A model generated the notes under the pieces. The model worked only from the letters and a program-made list of their open reading frames with translations, was not told where the DNA came from and did not search any database. Both the position numbers and the translations under genes were made by a program. From an uncultured Duncaniella sp. (GTDB taxonomy: Bacteria; Bacteroidota; Bacteroidia; Bacteroidales; Muribaculaceae), in the NCBI GenBank assembly GCA_958352885.1, contig CATWQI010000004.1, positions 124,001 through 188,000 on the forward strand: a DNA stretch of 64,000 nt. Direction: 5' to 3'. This document shows, piece by piece, positions 18,201-27,085 of this stretch (within the stretch, counting starts at the first letter, position 1; each line of letters starts with the position of its first letter).

Positions 18201-18323
18201 CTCTTCCATCATAAAGGCATCGTAGGTGGAGGCAATGAGTAGCACATTAAATATGCGGCGTTGCATAAGGTTCTGAAACGCCGTGTCTTTAAAGTATAAT
18301 TGGCTTAATGCGTCGTCGTTCAT
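15285..18323 (-). CDS. Receiver-domain / PEP-synthase-type ATP-grasp fusion protein
   Basis: 1012 aa from the ATG at 18323, chosen because an upstream in-frame ATG (18401) lies above the -7 box. Residues about 20-155 form a receiver-like domain without the phospho-acceptor Asp. Residues about 165-320 form a second receiver with VEDS acidic residues, Asp246 in ISDVSF and a Lys in FIDKNS. From about 430 to 815 comes the PPDK/PEP-synthase N-terminal ATP-grasp domain (GGKGRGLAF, TPIAVRSSSLLEDS, LYWLQIRPIV). The normal mobile phosphohistidine motif and the PEP-binding TIM barrel are missing. The C-terminus (about 820-1012) has its own motifs (LIGPGRWGSSDTSLG, PSQGTHFFQNLTSFG). It is often named phosphoenolpyruvate synthase in Bacteroidetes, but that reaction looks impossible for this architecture. 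Confidence 0.85.
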   Translation of the reverse strand: MNDDALSQLYFKDTAFQNLMQRRIFNVLLIASTYDAFMMEEDGRVEEQLYFEYTSLNLSSPPRVTRALNSEEALELLQHKSFDLVIMMPGNDISETFTGARRIKDTYPELPIIVLTPFSKEVSRRLSNEDFSGIDYVFSWLGNVDLLLAIIKLLEDKMNADNDINNVGVQMILLVEDSVRFYSSVLPIVYKFILKQSREFSTEALNEHEQMLRMRGRPKVMLARDYEEALQLYDKYSEHILGVISDVSFVREGKKDPKAGIRLARELRKRDPYLPMIIESSENENAHDVRELGGTFIDKNSKKFPVDLGKAIINNFGFGDFVIRNPETGEEIYRIKSLKDMQKYIFDIPAESLYWHASFNDISRWFYSRAMFPIAEVIKHHRFRDLKDAPQVRKLFFDLIVKYRKMKNRGVVAVFRKDRFDHYSNFARIGQGSLGGKGRGLAFIDSIIKKNPVCDNFDGITISIPRTVVLCTDIFDEFMEMNQLYPIALSDASDDEILQHFLKGKLPQRIKDDLLALLEVVDTPIAVRSSSLLEDSHYQPFAGIYSTYMVPKFTDSEKMLKVLVDAIKGVYASVFYSDSKAYMTATSNVIDQEKMAVILQEVVGKDVDGYYFPSFSGVGRSLNYYPLNDEKPEDGVAEIAVGLGKYIVDGGVGLRFSPRHPDNVLQTSELSLALRDTQTRMYALDMKGDERDHSLSGQKISVPMPSLAHLKVDDGYNISKLRVQDLADMGALKYMVSSYDFRDNVLRDNDMGDGRKVVTFNNVLKHNVFPLSNALDFMLTTGQKEMQRPVEIEFAGMIDKTADSKGRLYWLQIRPIVDRKETVDEAVMATPDEHLLLKSSTALGHGNIEGVSTVVYVRPEKFSSSNNSLIAREIEKINRKFIEDDEKYLLIGPGRWGSSDTSLGIPVKWPAISGAKLIVESSLPNYRIEPSQGTHFFQNLTSFGVSYFTIDTNAKRNAADPVTDLYDVEFLNSLPATYESDNVRIVTFRQPLIIGVNGLKGTGVVVKPEIQS

Positions 18324-18359
18324 AAGTGGATGCGGTCTGTGTGATGATATTATATAGCG

Positions 18360-18367
18360 CAAATGTA
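18360..18367 (-). promoter_or_regulatory. -7 box (TACATTTG) for the receiver/ATP-grasp gene
   Basis: TACATTTG on the minus strand fits TAnnTTTG and predicts a leader of about 30 nt before the start at 18323. This supports the shorter start. Confidence 0.5.
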
Positions 18368-18511
18368 CATAAAAATCAGGAATAATCATTCCTGTGAACA
18401 AAATGAATGTGAATAATTGTCCCGTATAATTATTATGTGTGGTGTTTCAGTATAATTTTATGGCTAAATGGCGTGATTTGAAAAATATTTTAAATTTTTG
18501 TTGGTTTTTTA

Positions 18512-18541
18512 ATTGTATTTGTGGCAAAATGCTTACCTTTG
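18512..18541 (+). promoter_or_regulatory. Promoter for dapF-dapL
   Basis: ATTG at 18512-18515 and TACCTTTG at 18534-18541 are 18 bp apart. The leader to the dapF start is about 70 nt. Confidence 0.6.
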
Positions 18542-18618
18542 CAAATATTTTAAGTTCGGTTAACAAATCCAATGCGGATTTTTAATCAAAACAGGTACAA
18601 AAAATAACAGGTATAAAA

Positions 18619-19497
18619 ATGCCAGCGAAAGTCATAAATAATAGTGACGGAATTCGTTTTACGAAGATGCACGGTATAGGCAATGATTACATCTACATTA
18701 ATTGCCTTGGTAAAATGCCCTCCGACCTGCCGGCCCTGGCAGTGGAAATGAGTGACCGGCATTTCGGCGTGGGCGGCGACGGTATAGTCCTGATTTGCCA
18801 CTCGGACAAGGCTGACTTCAAAATGAGGATGTTCAACAGCGACGGCTCTGAAGCCCGCATGTGTGGCAACGCCTCCCGTTGCATAGCCCGCTACCTCCAC
18901 GACAATCACCTTACCTCAAAAAATGTCATAAACCTTGAAACCCTCTCGGGTATCAAGGTTTTGTCGCTTAATTTGGCAGGGGATGATGAAGTGGAATCGG
19001 TAACTGTCGACATGGGTGAACCCATACTCAGCCCGGCGGAAATACCCGCTGATTATCCGGGTGAGTCAATGGTGGAGCAGGTAGTGCGCACGTCCCAGGG
19101 CGATGTCAGAGTAACGGCTGTATCCATGGGGAATCCGCATGGAGTAATATTTGTCGACCGGTTGGAAGATGTGCCGTTTGACACTCTCGGTCCGGAACTC
19201 GAACGTCACCCCATCTGGCCTGACCGGGCTAATATAGAGTTTGTCGAGGTGGTCAGTCCGACAGAGGTAAGGATGCGAGTATGGGAACGCGGCACAGGTG
19301 AGACCCTCGCATGCGGTACAGGAGCGTGTGCCACAGCCGTGGCTGCCTCGCTGACCGGGCGTACCGGTCGTGACATCACTGTGCATCTCCGTGGCGGTGA
19401 CCTGAATGTCCGCTGGGGTGATGACAACCATGTCTATATGACGGGTGGCGCTACCAAAGTATTTGACGGTGTGTATATAAGAAATAGCAAAGAATAA
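18619..19497 (+). CDS. dapF: Diaminopimelate epimerase
   Basis: 292 aa. It converts LL-diaminopimelate to meso-diaminopimelate in the cytoplasm for lysine and peptidoglycan synthesis. The N-terminal [14 protein letters not shown] is the family signature. The two catalytic cysteines are in MCGNASRC and [14 protein letters not shown], each in the expected half of the two-domain protein, and the length is normal. It sits 17 bp before dapL, whose product makes its substrate, so the two form a compact two-gene pathway unit. Confidence 0.97.
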   Translation: MPAKVINNSDGIRFTKMHGIGNDYIYINCLGKMPSDLPALAVEMSDRHFGVGGDGIVLICHSDKADFKMRMFNSDGSEARMCGNASRCIARYLHDNHLTSKNVINLETLSGIKVLSLNLAGDDEVESVTVDMGEPILSPAEIPADYPGESMVEQVVRTSQGDVRVTAVSMGNPHGVIFVDRLEDVPFDTLGPELERHPIWPDRANIEFVEVVSPTEVRMRVWERGTGETLACGTGACATAVAASLTGRTGRDITVHLRGGDLNVRWGDDNHVYMTGGATKVFDGVYIRNSKE

Positions 19498-19514
19498 TAA
19501 ATGTCTGTTGAAAT

Positions 19515-20735
19515 ATGTTCAGAATAAACGATAATTTTACCAAGCTTCCGGCATCCTATCTCTTCAGCGAGGTGGCTCGCAGGGTAGCTGCATATCAGGA
19601 ATCGCATCCCGGTGTTGAGGTAATACGCATGGGGATAGGTGACGTGACCATGCCGCTGTGCCGTTGTGTAGTCGACGCTCTGCATAAGGCTGTTGATGAC
19701 GAGGCGCACGGTGAAACATTCCATGGGTACGGACCGGAGCAAGGCTACAGTTTCCTTGCCGAAAAGATAGCGGAGTATGACTATCGGCGTCGTGGAATTG
19801 ATATTGAACCGGACGAAATTTTTATAAGTGACGGCGCAAAAAGCGATACCGGCAATATAGGTGACATACTCGCCGTTACAAACAAAGTGGCTGTGACTGA
19901 TCCGGTCTATCCCGTATATATCGACACAAATGTCATGGGGGGCAGAGGTGGCGAGCTGTTGGAAAACGGGCAGTGGAGCGATATCGAATACCTTCCATGC
20001 ACTTCATCCAATGGCTTTGTGCCGGCGCTTCCGGCGGAGGCTCCAGATGTGATTTATCTCTGTTATCCCAATAATCCGACAGGTACTACTCTGACCCGTG
20101 ACGAACTGAAGAAATGGGTGGATTATTGTCGTACATACGGCTCGTTGCTCCTTTTCGATGCTGCATATGAGGCATATATACGTGAGGATGATGTGCCGCA
20201 TTCCATCTATGAGATTGAAGGCGCAAAAGAGGTCGCGATTGAGTTCCGCAGCTATTCCAAGACTGCTGGATTCACAGGCATACGTCTCGGTTACACCGTG
20301 GTTCCAAAGTCTCTCTACGGCAGGGACAGCGAAGGCGACGAAGTGGCACTCAATGCCCTTTGGCGCCGCCGTCAGACCACAAAGTTCAATGGTGCGAGCT
20401 ATCTCACACAGCGTGGAGCGGAGGCTCTTTATACCGAAGAGGGACAGCGCCAGGTGCGTGAGACCATCGACTATTATCTTGAGAATGCCCGCATATTGCG
20501 CGAAGGTCTTATGCAGGCAGGCTACGAAGTGGCTGGCGGTGTGAATTCTCCGTATATCTGGTTAAAGACTCCGGGCGAGATGACTTCATGGGAGTTTTTC
20601 GACTACCTGCTTGACCGTTACCACATAGTCGGCACCCCCGGTAGCGGGTTCGGTCCGTCGGGCGAAGGATATTTCCGTCTCACGGCATTCAACACCCGTG
20701 AAAATATTGTGAAGGCCATCAAGCGCCTGTGCTGA
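19515..20735 (+). CDS. dapL: LL-diaminopimelate aminotransferase
   Basis: 406 aa, class I/II PLP aminotransferase. It makes LL-diaminopimelate directly from tetrahydrodipicolinate, bypassing the acylated intermediates. The PLP lysine lies in [18 protein letters not shown]. Other landmarks are [15 protein letters not shown] and [15 protein letters not shown]. The start (ATG 19515, [17 protein letters not shown]) matches the family N-terminus. With dapF just upstream it completes the DapL-type route usual in Bacteroidetes. Confidence 0.96.
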   Translation: MFRINDNFTKLPASYLFSEVARRVAAYQESHPGVEVIRMGIGDVTMPLCRCVVDALHKAVDDEAHGETFHGYGPEQGYSFLAEKIAEYDYRRRGIDIEPDEIFISDGAKSDTGNIGDILAVTNKVAVTDPVYPVYIDTNVMGGRGGELLENGQWSDIEYLPCTSSNGFVPALPAEAPDVIYLCYPNNPTGTTLTRDELKKWVDYCRTYGSLLLFDAAYEAYIREDDVPHSIYEIEGAKEVAIEFRSYSKTAGFTGIRLGYTVVPKSLYGRDSEGDEVALNALWRRRQTTKFNGASYLTQRGAEALYTEEGQRQVRETIDYYLENARILREGLMQAGYEVAGGVNSPYIWLKTPGEMTSWEFFDYLLDRYHIVGTPGSGFGPSGEGYFRLTAFNTRENIVKAIKRLC

Positions 20736-20808
20736 TGCCGGCTCTATCAAGATTATTCAGATTTAAAGTAACCACATCTATATTTATATTCATTTAACTT
20801 ACAAGCTT

Positions 20809-22998
20809 ATGTCAAGTTACAGATTCAAAGTTGTTGAAGAGGCTTCCAACCGTAAGGCAGTGCCCGTTGAGATTCCCAAGGAACGTCCCACCGAGTACTA
20901 TGGCTGTAAAGTGTTCAACCGTGGCAAGATGTTCAAATATCTGCCCATCGACACCTATAAGGCTCTCATCAACGCTATTGACAACAAGGAGCCGCTGTCA
21001 CGCAAGGTGGCGGACAGCGTGGCTGAGGGTATGAAACAATGGGCAATCGACAATGGTGCGCGCCATTATACCCACTGGTTCCAGCCCCTGACCGAAACCA
21101 CAGCTGAGAAACATGACGGCTTTGTGGAGCATGACGGCAAAGGAGGAATGGTTGAGGAATTCAGCGGCAAACTCCTCGTGCAGCAGGAACCCGACGCTTC
21201 AAGCTTCCCGAATGGCGGTATCCGTAACACATTTGAGGCTCGCGGTTACTCTGCCTGGGATATCTCATCGCCGGCATTCATAATTGACAATACACTTTGT
21301 ATCCCGACAATATTTATTTCGTACACTGGAGAGTCGCTTGACTATAAAACTCCTCTTCTGCGTGCTCTCTCTGCGGTAGACAAGGCTGGAACTTCGGTAG
21401 CGCAGCTCTTTGACCCGAATGTGAAACATGTGGTCTCGAATCTCGGATGGGAACAGGAATACTTCCTGGTCGACGAGGCTCTTTATGCTGCACGTCCGGA
21501 CCTCGTGATGACCGGGCGTACGCTGATGGGACACGAGTCAGCTAAGAACCAGCAGCTTGAAGATCACTACTTCGGTGCTATCCCCTCGCGTGTGGAAGCC
21601 TTCATGCTTGACCTCGAAATCGAGGCGCATAAGCTCGGCATACCTGTCAAGACACGCCATAACGAGGTTGCACCCAATCAGTTCGAGCTTGCTCCTATCT
21701 ATGAGGAAACAAACCTTGCCAACGACCACAACATGCTTATCATGTCTGTGATGGCAGAGGTGGCCCGCCGCCACAATTTCCGTGTGCTGCTTCATGAGAA
21801 ACCCTTCGCCGGCATAAACGGTTCCGGCAAGCATTGCAACTGGTCACTTGGTACTGACACAGGCACACTGCTGTTTGCTCCCGGCAAGACACCCAAGGAC
21901 AATCTTCAGTTTATCACATTCGTAGCTAACGTGATGGCTGCCGTTCACCGTCACAACGGACTTCTCAAAGCCTCCATCATGTCTGCCACAAACTGTCACC
22001 GTCTCGGTGCCAATGAGGCGCCACCTGCCATCATTTCAATCTTTACCGGAAGCCAGCTCACAGAAATCCTTAACAAGATAAAGAATTCGGACAAGGACGA
22101 GTTAATAGCTCTCGCAGGCAAGGAGGAACTTAACCTTGGTGTGGCTCAGATTCCTGAAATCATGCTTGACAACACTGACCGTAACCGTACCTCGCCGTTT
22201 GCCTTCACCGGCAACCGCTTCGAGTTCCGTGCCGTTGGCTCAAGTGCCAACTGTGCGTCAGCCATGATTGCGCTCAACGCCGCTGTCGCAGAACAGCTTT
22301 CGGATTTCCGTAAGAAGATTGACTCGCGCCTTGCCGACGGCGAGGACTTACACCATGCGCTCCTTGCCGAAATCAAAGCTCTGCTTCTTTACTCTGAGGC
22401 TATACATTTCGACGGCAACGGTTATTCCGACGAATGGAAGGAGGAAGCAAGCCGCCGTGGCCTTGATTGCGAGACAAATCCCGCTCTTATTTTCGACGCA
22501 TACCTCCGTCCGTCATCTATCGAGATGTTCAGCAAGACCGGCGTGATGAACCATGTCGAACTTGAGGCCCGCAATGAAGTCAAGTGGGAAATGTATACAA
22601 AGAAGATTCAGATAGAGGCTCGTGTTCTCGGAGACCTTGCCATTAATCATATCGTGCCTGTGGCAACACGCTACCTCTCTATCCTCCTTGACAACATGGT
22701 GAAAATCCGTGAGCTCTTCCCCGGTAACAAGGGTGTGGAACTCTCTGCGCAGGATGCCGTGACTGTCGAGAAAATCATGCGCCACTGCACCATCATCAAG
22801 GAAGAGGTGGCAAAGATGGTCAATGCTCGCAAGGAAGCAAACAAGATCGATTCCGAGCGTGACAAGGCTCTTGCTTACTCTCGCAACGTAGCTCCGTGTC
22901 TTGAGACGATACGTTACCATATCGACAAGCTCGAACTTATGGTTGACAACGAGATGTGGCCTCTCCCCAAATATCGTGAACTCCTCTTTATCCGCTGA
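20809..22998 (+). CDS. glnN: Glutamine synthetase type III
   Basis: 729 aa, the size of type III enzymes (about 700-730) and well above the ~450 of type I. It ligates ammonia to glutamate in the cytoplasm. Visible signatures are the GSIII N-terminal region (YGCKVFNRGKMFKYLP), LGWEQEYFLVDEALY, the glutamate and metal site region KTRHNEVAPNQFELAPIYEE, HEKPFAGINGSGKHCNWSL, and FTGNRFEFRAVGSS with a catalytic Arg. It is the typical main glutamine synthetase of Bacteroidetes. It has a 73-bp gap after dapL and its own terminator. Confidence 0.97.
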   Translation: MSSYRFKVVEEASNRKAVPVEIPKERPTEYYGCKVFNRGKMFKYLPIDTYKALINAIDNKEPLSRKVADSVAEGMKQWAIDNGARHYTHWFQPLTETTAEKHDGFVEHDGKGGMVEEFSGKLLVQQEPDASSFPNGGIRNTFEARGYSAWDISSPAFIIDNTLCIPTIFISYTGESLDYKTPLLRALSAVDKAGTSVAQLFDPNVKHVVSNLGWEQEYFLVDEALYAARPDLVMTGRTLMGHESAKNQQLEDHYFGAIPSRVEAFMLDLEIEAHKLGIPVKTRHNEVAPNQFELAPIYEETNLANDHNMLIMSVMAEVARRHNFRVLLHEKPFAGINGSGKHCNWSLGTDTGTLLFAPGKTPKDNLQFITFVANVMAAVHRHNGLLKASIMSATNCHRLGANEAPPAIISIFTGSQLTEILNKIKNSDKDELIALAGKEELNLGVAQIPEIMLDNTDRNRTSPFAFTGNRFEFRAVGSSANCASAMIALNAAVAEQLSDFRKKIDSRLADGEDLHHALLAEIKALLLYSEAIHFDGNGYSDEWKEEASRRGLDCETNPALIFDAYLRPSSIEMFSKTGVMNHVELEARNEVKWEMYTKKIQIEARVLGDLAINHIVPVATRYLSILLDNMVKIRELFPGNKGVELSAQDAVTVEKIMRHCTIIKEEVAKMVNARKEANKIDSERDKALAYSRNVAPCLETIRYHIDKLELMVDNEMWPLPKYRELLFIR

Positions 22999-23060
22999 TA
23001 TGCCGATCAATTGCATTCGGTATATACTGAGGATGAACCGGCTTGAAAAATGATTCTATG

Positions 23061-23097
23061 GCATCTGTCCTAAATCAGGACAGATGCTGTTTTTTTT
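23061..23097 (+). terminator. Terminator of glnN
   Basis: GCATCTGTCC (23061-23070) pairs perfectly with GGACAGATGC (23078-23087), followed by TG and a T8 run at 23090-23097. Confidence 0.9.
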
Positions 23098-23133
23098 GTC
23101 AGAATGACGGTGTGTCGCTCTGAAAAATTTTTG

Positions 23134-23141
23134 TACCTTTG
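23134..23141 (+). promoter_or_regulatory. -7 box (TACCTTTG) for the PurF-like gene
   Basis: This perfect TAnnTTTG box lies about 44 bp before the ATG at 23185. An in-frame ATG at 23104 lies upstream of it and would not be transcribed, which decides the start. Confidence 0.6.
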
Positions 23142-23184
23142 CATATATAAAACCAAGTCAAAATTTATCACATCAAATAGTCCG

Positions 23185-25074
23185 ATGGAGATATTGAAGC
23201 ATGAGTGTGGAGTGGCAATGGTTAGATTGCTGAAACCACTTGAGTATTATAAGAAGAAGTATGGGACTTATGCTTATGGCATAAACAAACTTTATCTCCT
23301 GATGGAGAAGCAGCACAACCGTGGGCAGGAAGGAGCCGGTGTCGGGGTTGTGAAGATGCACACCCTTCCCGGTAACGAATATGTGTTCCGTGAAAGGGCT
23401 CTCGGCAAAGATGCGATTCAGGAGATATTCGGGACCATCCGTGACAAAGTGGAAGCGGCTCATCTCGCTGAGCATGACTCCGAATGGATAGAACGTTACG
23501 CTCCTTTCCTCGGTGAAATATACATGGGGCATCTGCGCTATTCCACCACAGGTAAAAGCGGTCTGTCATACTGCCATCCGTTCCTGCGCCGTAACAACTG
23601 GCGCTCACGTAATCTGCTGATGTGCGGCAACTTCAATATGACTAATGTCGACTCCATATTTGAGGAAGTGGCTGCCTGCGGGCAGCATCCGAGGATATAC
23701 AGTGACACCGTTGTGCTGCTTGAGCAACTTGGCGATGCGCTTGACAAGGAGAATCATAGGATTTACCGTCAGTATCGTGACACCATGGAGGGGGCGAGAC
23801 TGGCATGTCAGATTGAGGATTCTCTTGATGTGCGTCGTGTGCTTTCAGCAAAGGCTCCATCGTGGGACGGCGGCTTTGTCATCTGCGGTGCTACCGGCTC
23901 GGGCGATATGTTCGCGCTGCGTGACCGTCACGGCATCCGTCCTGCGTTCTATTATCATGATGACGAGATTGTGGTGCTTGCGTCGGAGCGTCCGGTTATT
24001 CAGACCACATTCAATATCCCCCGTCGTGACATAAAGGAGCTCCGTCCCGGAAGTGCCCTTGTAGTGACAAAATCTGGCAATATTAGTGTTGATGATATCC
24101 TCGGCGAGGGCGATAACCAGCGGTGCTCTTTCGAGCGCATCTATTTCTCCCGAGGTAGTGATGCGGATATTTACAAGGAGCGCAAGCAGCTCGGGTGTAA
24201 CGTGGTGCCTGCCATCATGAAGAGCATCGGCAACGACTTCGAACATTCGGTGTTCTCATTCATACCTAATACCGCCGAAGTGGCATTCATAGGCATGTGT
24301 ACTCAGCTTGAGCGCGAGCTCAACAAGGTGAAAGAATCCCGCATAATGGAAGCGCAGAGGGAAGGGGTGCTTACTCCGGAACGCCTTTCTGAGATTATGA
24401 AGCAGAATCTCCGCATAGAGAAGGTCGCTATCAAGGATATAAAGCTTCGTACATTCATAGCTGAGGGTGAATCCCGTAATGACCTCGCTGCGCATGTCTA
24501 CGACGTGACATATGGAATCATAGAGAACAATGTAGACAATGTGGTGGTGATTGACGACAGTATTGTCCGTGGCACTACTCTGAAGCAGTCTATACTCCGT
24601 ATGCTTGACCGCCTGCATCCCAAAAAGATTGTTGTCGTGTCTTCGTCACCTCAGGTGCGCTATCCGGATTACTATGGAATAGACATGTCGCGTATGGGTG
24701 AGTTCATCGCATTCCGGGCGGCAGTGGAATTGCTTAAGGACAGAGGCATGGACTATGTGCTTGACGAGACATATAAGAAATGTCTTGCTCAGGAGAAACT
24801 ACTAGATTTCGAGATGACAAACTGTGTCAAGGCGATATATGCACCTTTCACCCAGGATGAGATTTCACGCAAGATTGTGGATATGCTCACGGCAGACGGA
24901 TCCATAAACGCTGAGGTCGAGCTTGTGTACCAGACTTTGGAAGGACAGCGTGACGCTATTCCGACATGTCCCGGTGACTGGTATTTCTCCGGCAATTATC
25001 CTACTCCAGGCGGTGTCCGGCTTGTCAACAAGGCGTATATCAATTATTACGAAGGAAACACAGAAAAACGATGA
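23185..25074 (+). CDS. Long amidophosphoribosyltransferase-like protein
   Basis: 629 aa. It has a class II (Ntn) glutamine amidotransferase domain fused to a type I phosphoribosyltransferase domain, the PurF architecture that makes phosphoribosylamine from PRPP and glutamine. The nucleophile is probably Cys8 in KHECGV after a short propeptide. The glutaminase domain shows HLRYSTTGKSG and LLMCGNFNMTN. The PRPP motif is VVVIDDSIVRGTTLKQS. Canonical PurF is about 470-500 aa. Extra length here lies in inserts and a C-terminal part (about 560-629) containing WYFSGNYPTPGGVRLV. This long form is found in Bacteroidetes and may be a paralog, so I do not give a gene symbol. Confidence 0.85.
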   Translation: MEILKHECGVAMVRLLKPLEYYKKKYGTYAYGINKLYLLMEKQHNRGQEGAGVGVVKMHTLPGNEYVFRERALGKDAIQEIFGTIRDKVEAAHLAEHDSEWIERYAPFLGEIYMGHLRYSTTGKSGLSYCHPFLRRNNWRSRNLLMCGNFNMTNVDSIFEEVAACGQHPRIYSDTVVLLEQLGDALDKENHRIYRQYRDTMEGARLACQIEDSLDVRRVLSAKAPSWDGGFVICGATGSGDMFALRDRHGIRPAFYYHDDEIVVLASERPVIQTTFNIPRRDIKELRPGSALVVTKSGNISVDDILGEGDNQRCSFERIYFSRGSDADIYKERKQLGCNVVPAIMKSIGNDFEHSVFSFIPNTAEVAFIGMCTQLERELNKVKESRIMEAQREGVLTPERLSEIMKQNLRIEKVAIKDIKLRTFIAEGESRNDLAAHVYDVTYGIIENNVDNVVVIDDSIVRGTTLKQSILRMLDRLHPKKIVVVSSSPQVRYPDYYGIDMSRMGEFIAFRAAVELLKDRGMDYVLDETYKKCLAQEKLLDFEMTNCVKAIYAPFTQDEISRKIVDMLTADGSINAEVELVYQTLEGQRDAIPTCPGDWYFSGNYPTPGGVRLVNKAYINYYEGNTEKR

Positions 25075-26096
25075 CATATTTCCCCTCTCTCCGTTTTCTC
25101 CTCTTTCTCCTGCTCTCTGTTTCGCTGTGCGATGTCTCTTCCGAATCATTGTGGAGGCAGCGGGAGTATCATCCGTCCCCTTTTGTAATACGTGATTCGG
25201 CTGTCACAGCTTCCCATCATGCTGGAACACATTCCGATATGCTTACGGTCGAGGTGCGTGGCGCAATGTCCGGAATAGGGGAGCGTGCGGGCATGGCTCC
25301 GGTTTACTGGGGCTATAATGTGATTGGAGCCGGAGGTGACACGCTGTCAGTGTCTTTGCGTCACGGCAACACTGATTTCGGAGACCTTCTTGACCGTCGT
25401 TTTACCCGTGTGGTGATAGCGTGCGGGTCTCGTACAGTTTTCAGTCAGGATTATATGGATGGTTTCGCCACATCTTCCGGCAATTATAATACGTTTCTGC
25501 TTGAACTGGATTGTAAGAATGGCTCTCTCCGCCTTGCAGGCGGTTCCCGTTCGGCAGCTCCGATAGCTGATATCCCATATGATACGGGTGATTTGTCGGA
25601 TGTGTCGGTCGAAGTGTGGGCAAAGGGCGAACTTGAAGTGTCATCGCTTTCCACGGAGGCACACCACTCGGTCGCTGCCGGTCTTGCGTCCGGGTGGAGC
25701 GTCAAATCCCTTGACGAGCGTTTTGCTTCGACAACAGACCCGTTGGAGGGATACTGGCGATACCTTGACCGTCAGAACGACAGGGATTACGCCCGTCTTG
25801 GAGGCAGGTATGTGCTGGCTGTGGTCAAAAGTGAGGCGATTGATGGAGGATATGATGTGATTTATGTGGCGGGTGCGGAAACTATGGCCCGAAGCTGGGT
25901 GTCCGGCATGATTAAAGGTCATCTTTTGCCTACCATCTTCCAGTCGCACTATGACTTGACGTGGTATGACTCGACATTCGAGCGGATGAGCCGTGATATA
26001 CATGCTTCAGTGACTGACAATGCCATAATGACATTCTCGTTCCCGTTGCTCCGGACCACTCTGCGATTTTCAAAGGCTCCCAACCACCAGGAATGA
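25071..26096 (+). CDS. Exported protein of unknown function
   Basis: 341 aa. The N-terminus (RFLLFLLLSVSLCDVSSES) is a signal peptide. VSLC is not a convincing lipobox, so it may be soluble or lipid-anchored. The mature part is beta-rich without motifs I recognise. It overlaps the PurF-like gene by 4 bp (ATGA), a strong sign of translational coupling, although one product is cytosolic and the other exported. Its 3' end overlaps the convergent transporter gene by 27 bp. Probably conserved only in Bacteroidales, which is inference. Confidence 0.6.
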   Translation: MTYFPSLRFLLFLLLSVSLCDVSSESLWRQREYHPSPFVIRDSAVTASHHAGTHSDMLTVEVRGAMSGIGERAGMAPVYWGYNVIGAGGDTLSVSLRHGNTDFGDLLDRRFTRVVIACGSRTVFSQDYMDGFATSSGNYNTFLLELDCKNGSLRLAGGSRSAAPIADIPYDTGDLSDVSVEVWAKGELEVSSLSTEAHHSVAAGLASGWSVKSLDERFASTTDPLEGYWRYLDRQNDRDYARLGGRYVLAVVKSEAIDGGYDVIYVAGAETMARSWVSGMIKGHLLPTIFQSHYDLTWYDSTFERMSRDIHASVTDNAIMTFSFPLLRTTLRFSKAPNHQE

Positions 26097-26945
26097 AAGA
26101 CCGATCAGAAGCAATGTCAAATCCACGAGCTTAAGCTTTATGTTCTTCTCGTGAAGGAAGATTACACCGTAGAAGAATGATACTATCACGCTGCCGCGTC
26201 GTATCATTGATACCACGGCAATCATCGACCCTTCGAGCGAGAGGCTGTAAAAATATGCTATATCTGCCACGGTGAGGAACAGCGATATGAACGGGATGGT
26301 CCAGCGCCATTGCAGAGGGGTTCCACCTTTGAGCCCGCGCATAATTATGCCGATTGTGATTCCCATGATGATGAGCTGGTAGAGCGAATACCACGCCTGG
26401 ACTTCCAGAGGCTCGTACCTTGTGAGCAGGTATTTGTCATAAAGTGCGCTTACCGCTCCCATGGCTGTCGCTCCGATAGCCATCCATACCCATTTGCTGC
26501 TTTTAATCGAGAAGCCTTCCTTGCCTCCGACCCGACTGATAAAGTAAAGTGACCAGAACCCGAGTATCACACCGACCCATTGCAACGCATTGAGTCTCTC
26601 ACCGAAAATCAGCAGTGCGCCGACAAGCACCATCACCGGACGTGAGGCATTTACAGGTCCGGCAATCGTAAGCGGAAGGTGCTTTATGCTTGCATAGCCG
26701 AGCAGCCATGATGTGAGTACGATACCTGATTTAAGTAATATTGCGCCATGTCCCTCCAGGGTGTTCCCAAGTCCGTAATTCCCGTGGCATATGCCGGTTA
26801 TAATGATAGGGAGCATGAAAATTGCTCCGAAGAGAGTATTTAGAAACAGAACACCTAACACACTGTTTCTGTCGAGTGACAGTTTTTTCATCACGTCGTA
26901 GAAGCCGAGGCATAGCGCCGAAGCGACCGCAAGTATTACCCACAT
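26070..26945 (-). CDS. EamA/DMT family transporter
   Basis: 291 aa from the ATG at 26945 (MWVILAVASALCLGFYDVMKK). A longer GTG start at 26984 is possible but less like homologs. There are about ten hydrophobic helices in two EamA repeats. Typical features are SRPVMVLVGALLIFGERLNALQWVGVILG in the first half and RRGSVIVSFFYGVIFLHEKN in the second. It belongs to the inner-membrane drug/metabolite transporter superfamily. The substrate cannot be inferred. Its 3' end overlaps the exported-protein gene by 27 bp on the opposite strand. Confidence 0.85.
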   Translation of the reverse strand: MWVILAVASALCLGFYDVMKKLSLDRNSVLGVLFLNTLFGAIFMLPIIITGICHGNYGLGNTLEGHGAILLKSGIVLTSWLLGYASIKHLPLTIAGPVNASRPVMVLVGALLIFGERLNALQWVGVILGFWSLYFISRVGGKEGFSIKSSKWVWMAIGATAMGAVSALYDKYLLTRYEPLEVQAWYSLYQLIIMGITIGIIMRGLKGGTPLQWRWTIPFISLFLTVADIAYFYSLSLEGSMIAVVSMIRRGSVIVSFFYGVIFLHEKNIKLKLVDLTLLLIGLSFLVVGSL

Positions 26946-27000
26946 AAGAAAAAATAGCGTCTTTAATGGTATGCCGTTTGGCACACTCTAAAATTTTCCG

Positions 27001-27008
27001 CAAAGTTA
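27001..27008 (-). promoter_or_regulatory. -7 box (TAACTTTG) for the EamA transporter
   Basis: TAACTTTG on the minus strand gives a leader of about 50 nt to the ATG at 26945. It lies back to back with the dnaN promoter. Confidence 0.55.
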
Positions 27009-27018
27009 CGAAATATGA

Positions 27019-27048
27019 TTGTCTTTTGCGATTTTTGTGCTAACTTTG
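27019..27048 (+). promoter_or_regulatory. Promoter for dnaN
   Basis: TTG at 27019-27021 and TAACTTTG at 27041-27048 are 19 bp apart, the optimal spacing. The leader to the dnaN start is about 30 nt. Confidence 0.7.
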
Positions 27049-27085
27049 TGGGATAATACGATAAATCAATAAATCGAATCGATAT

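Noticed and set aside
23104..23184. Upstream ATG extension of the PurF-like gene
   Set aside because: It lies upstream of and across the -7 box, and the family N-terminus with the catalytic Cys begins after the ATG at 23185.
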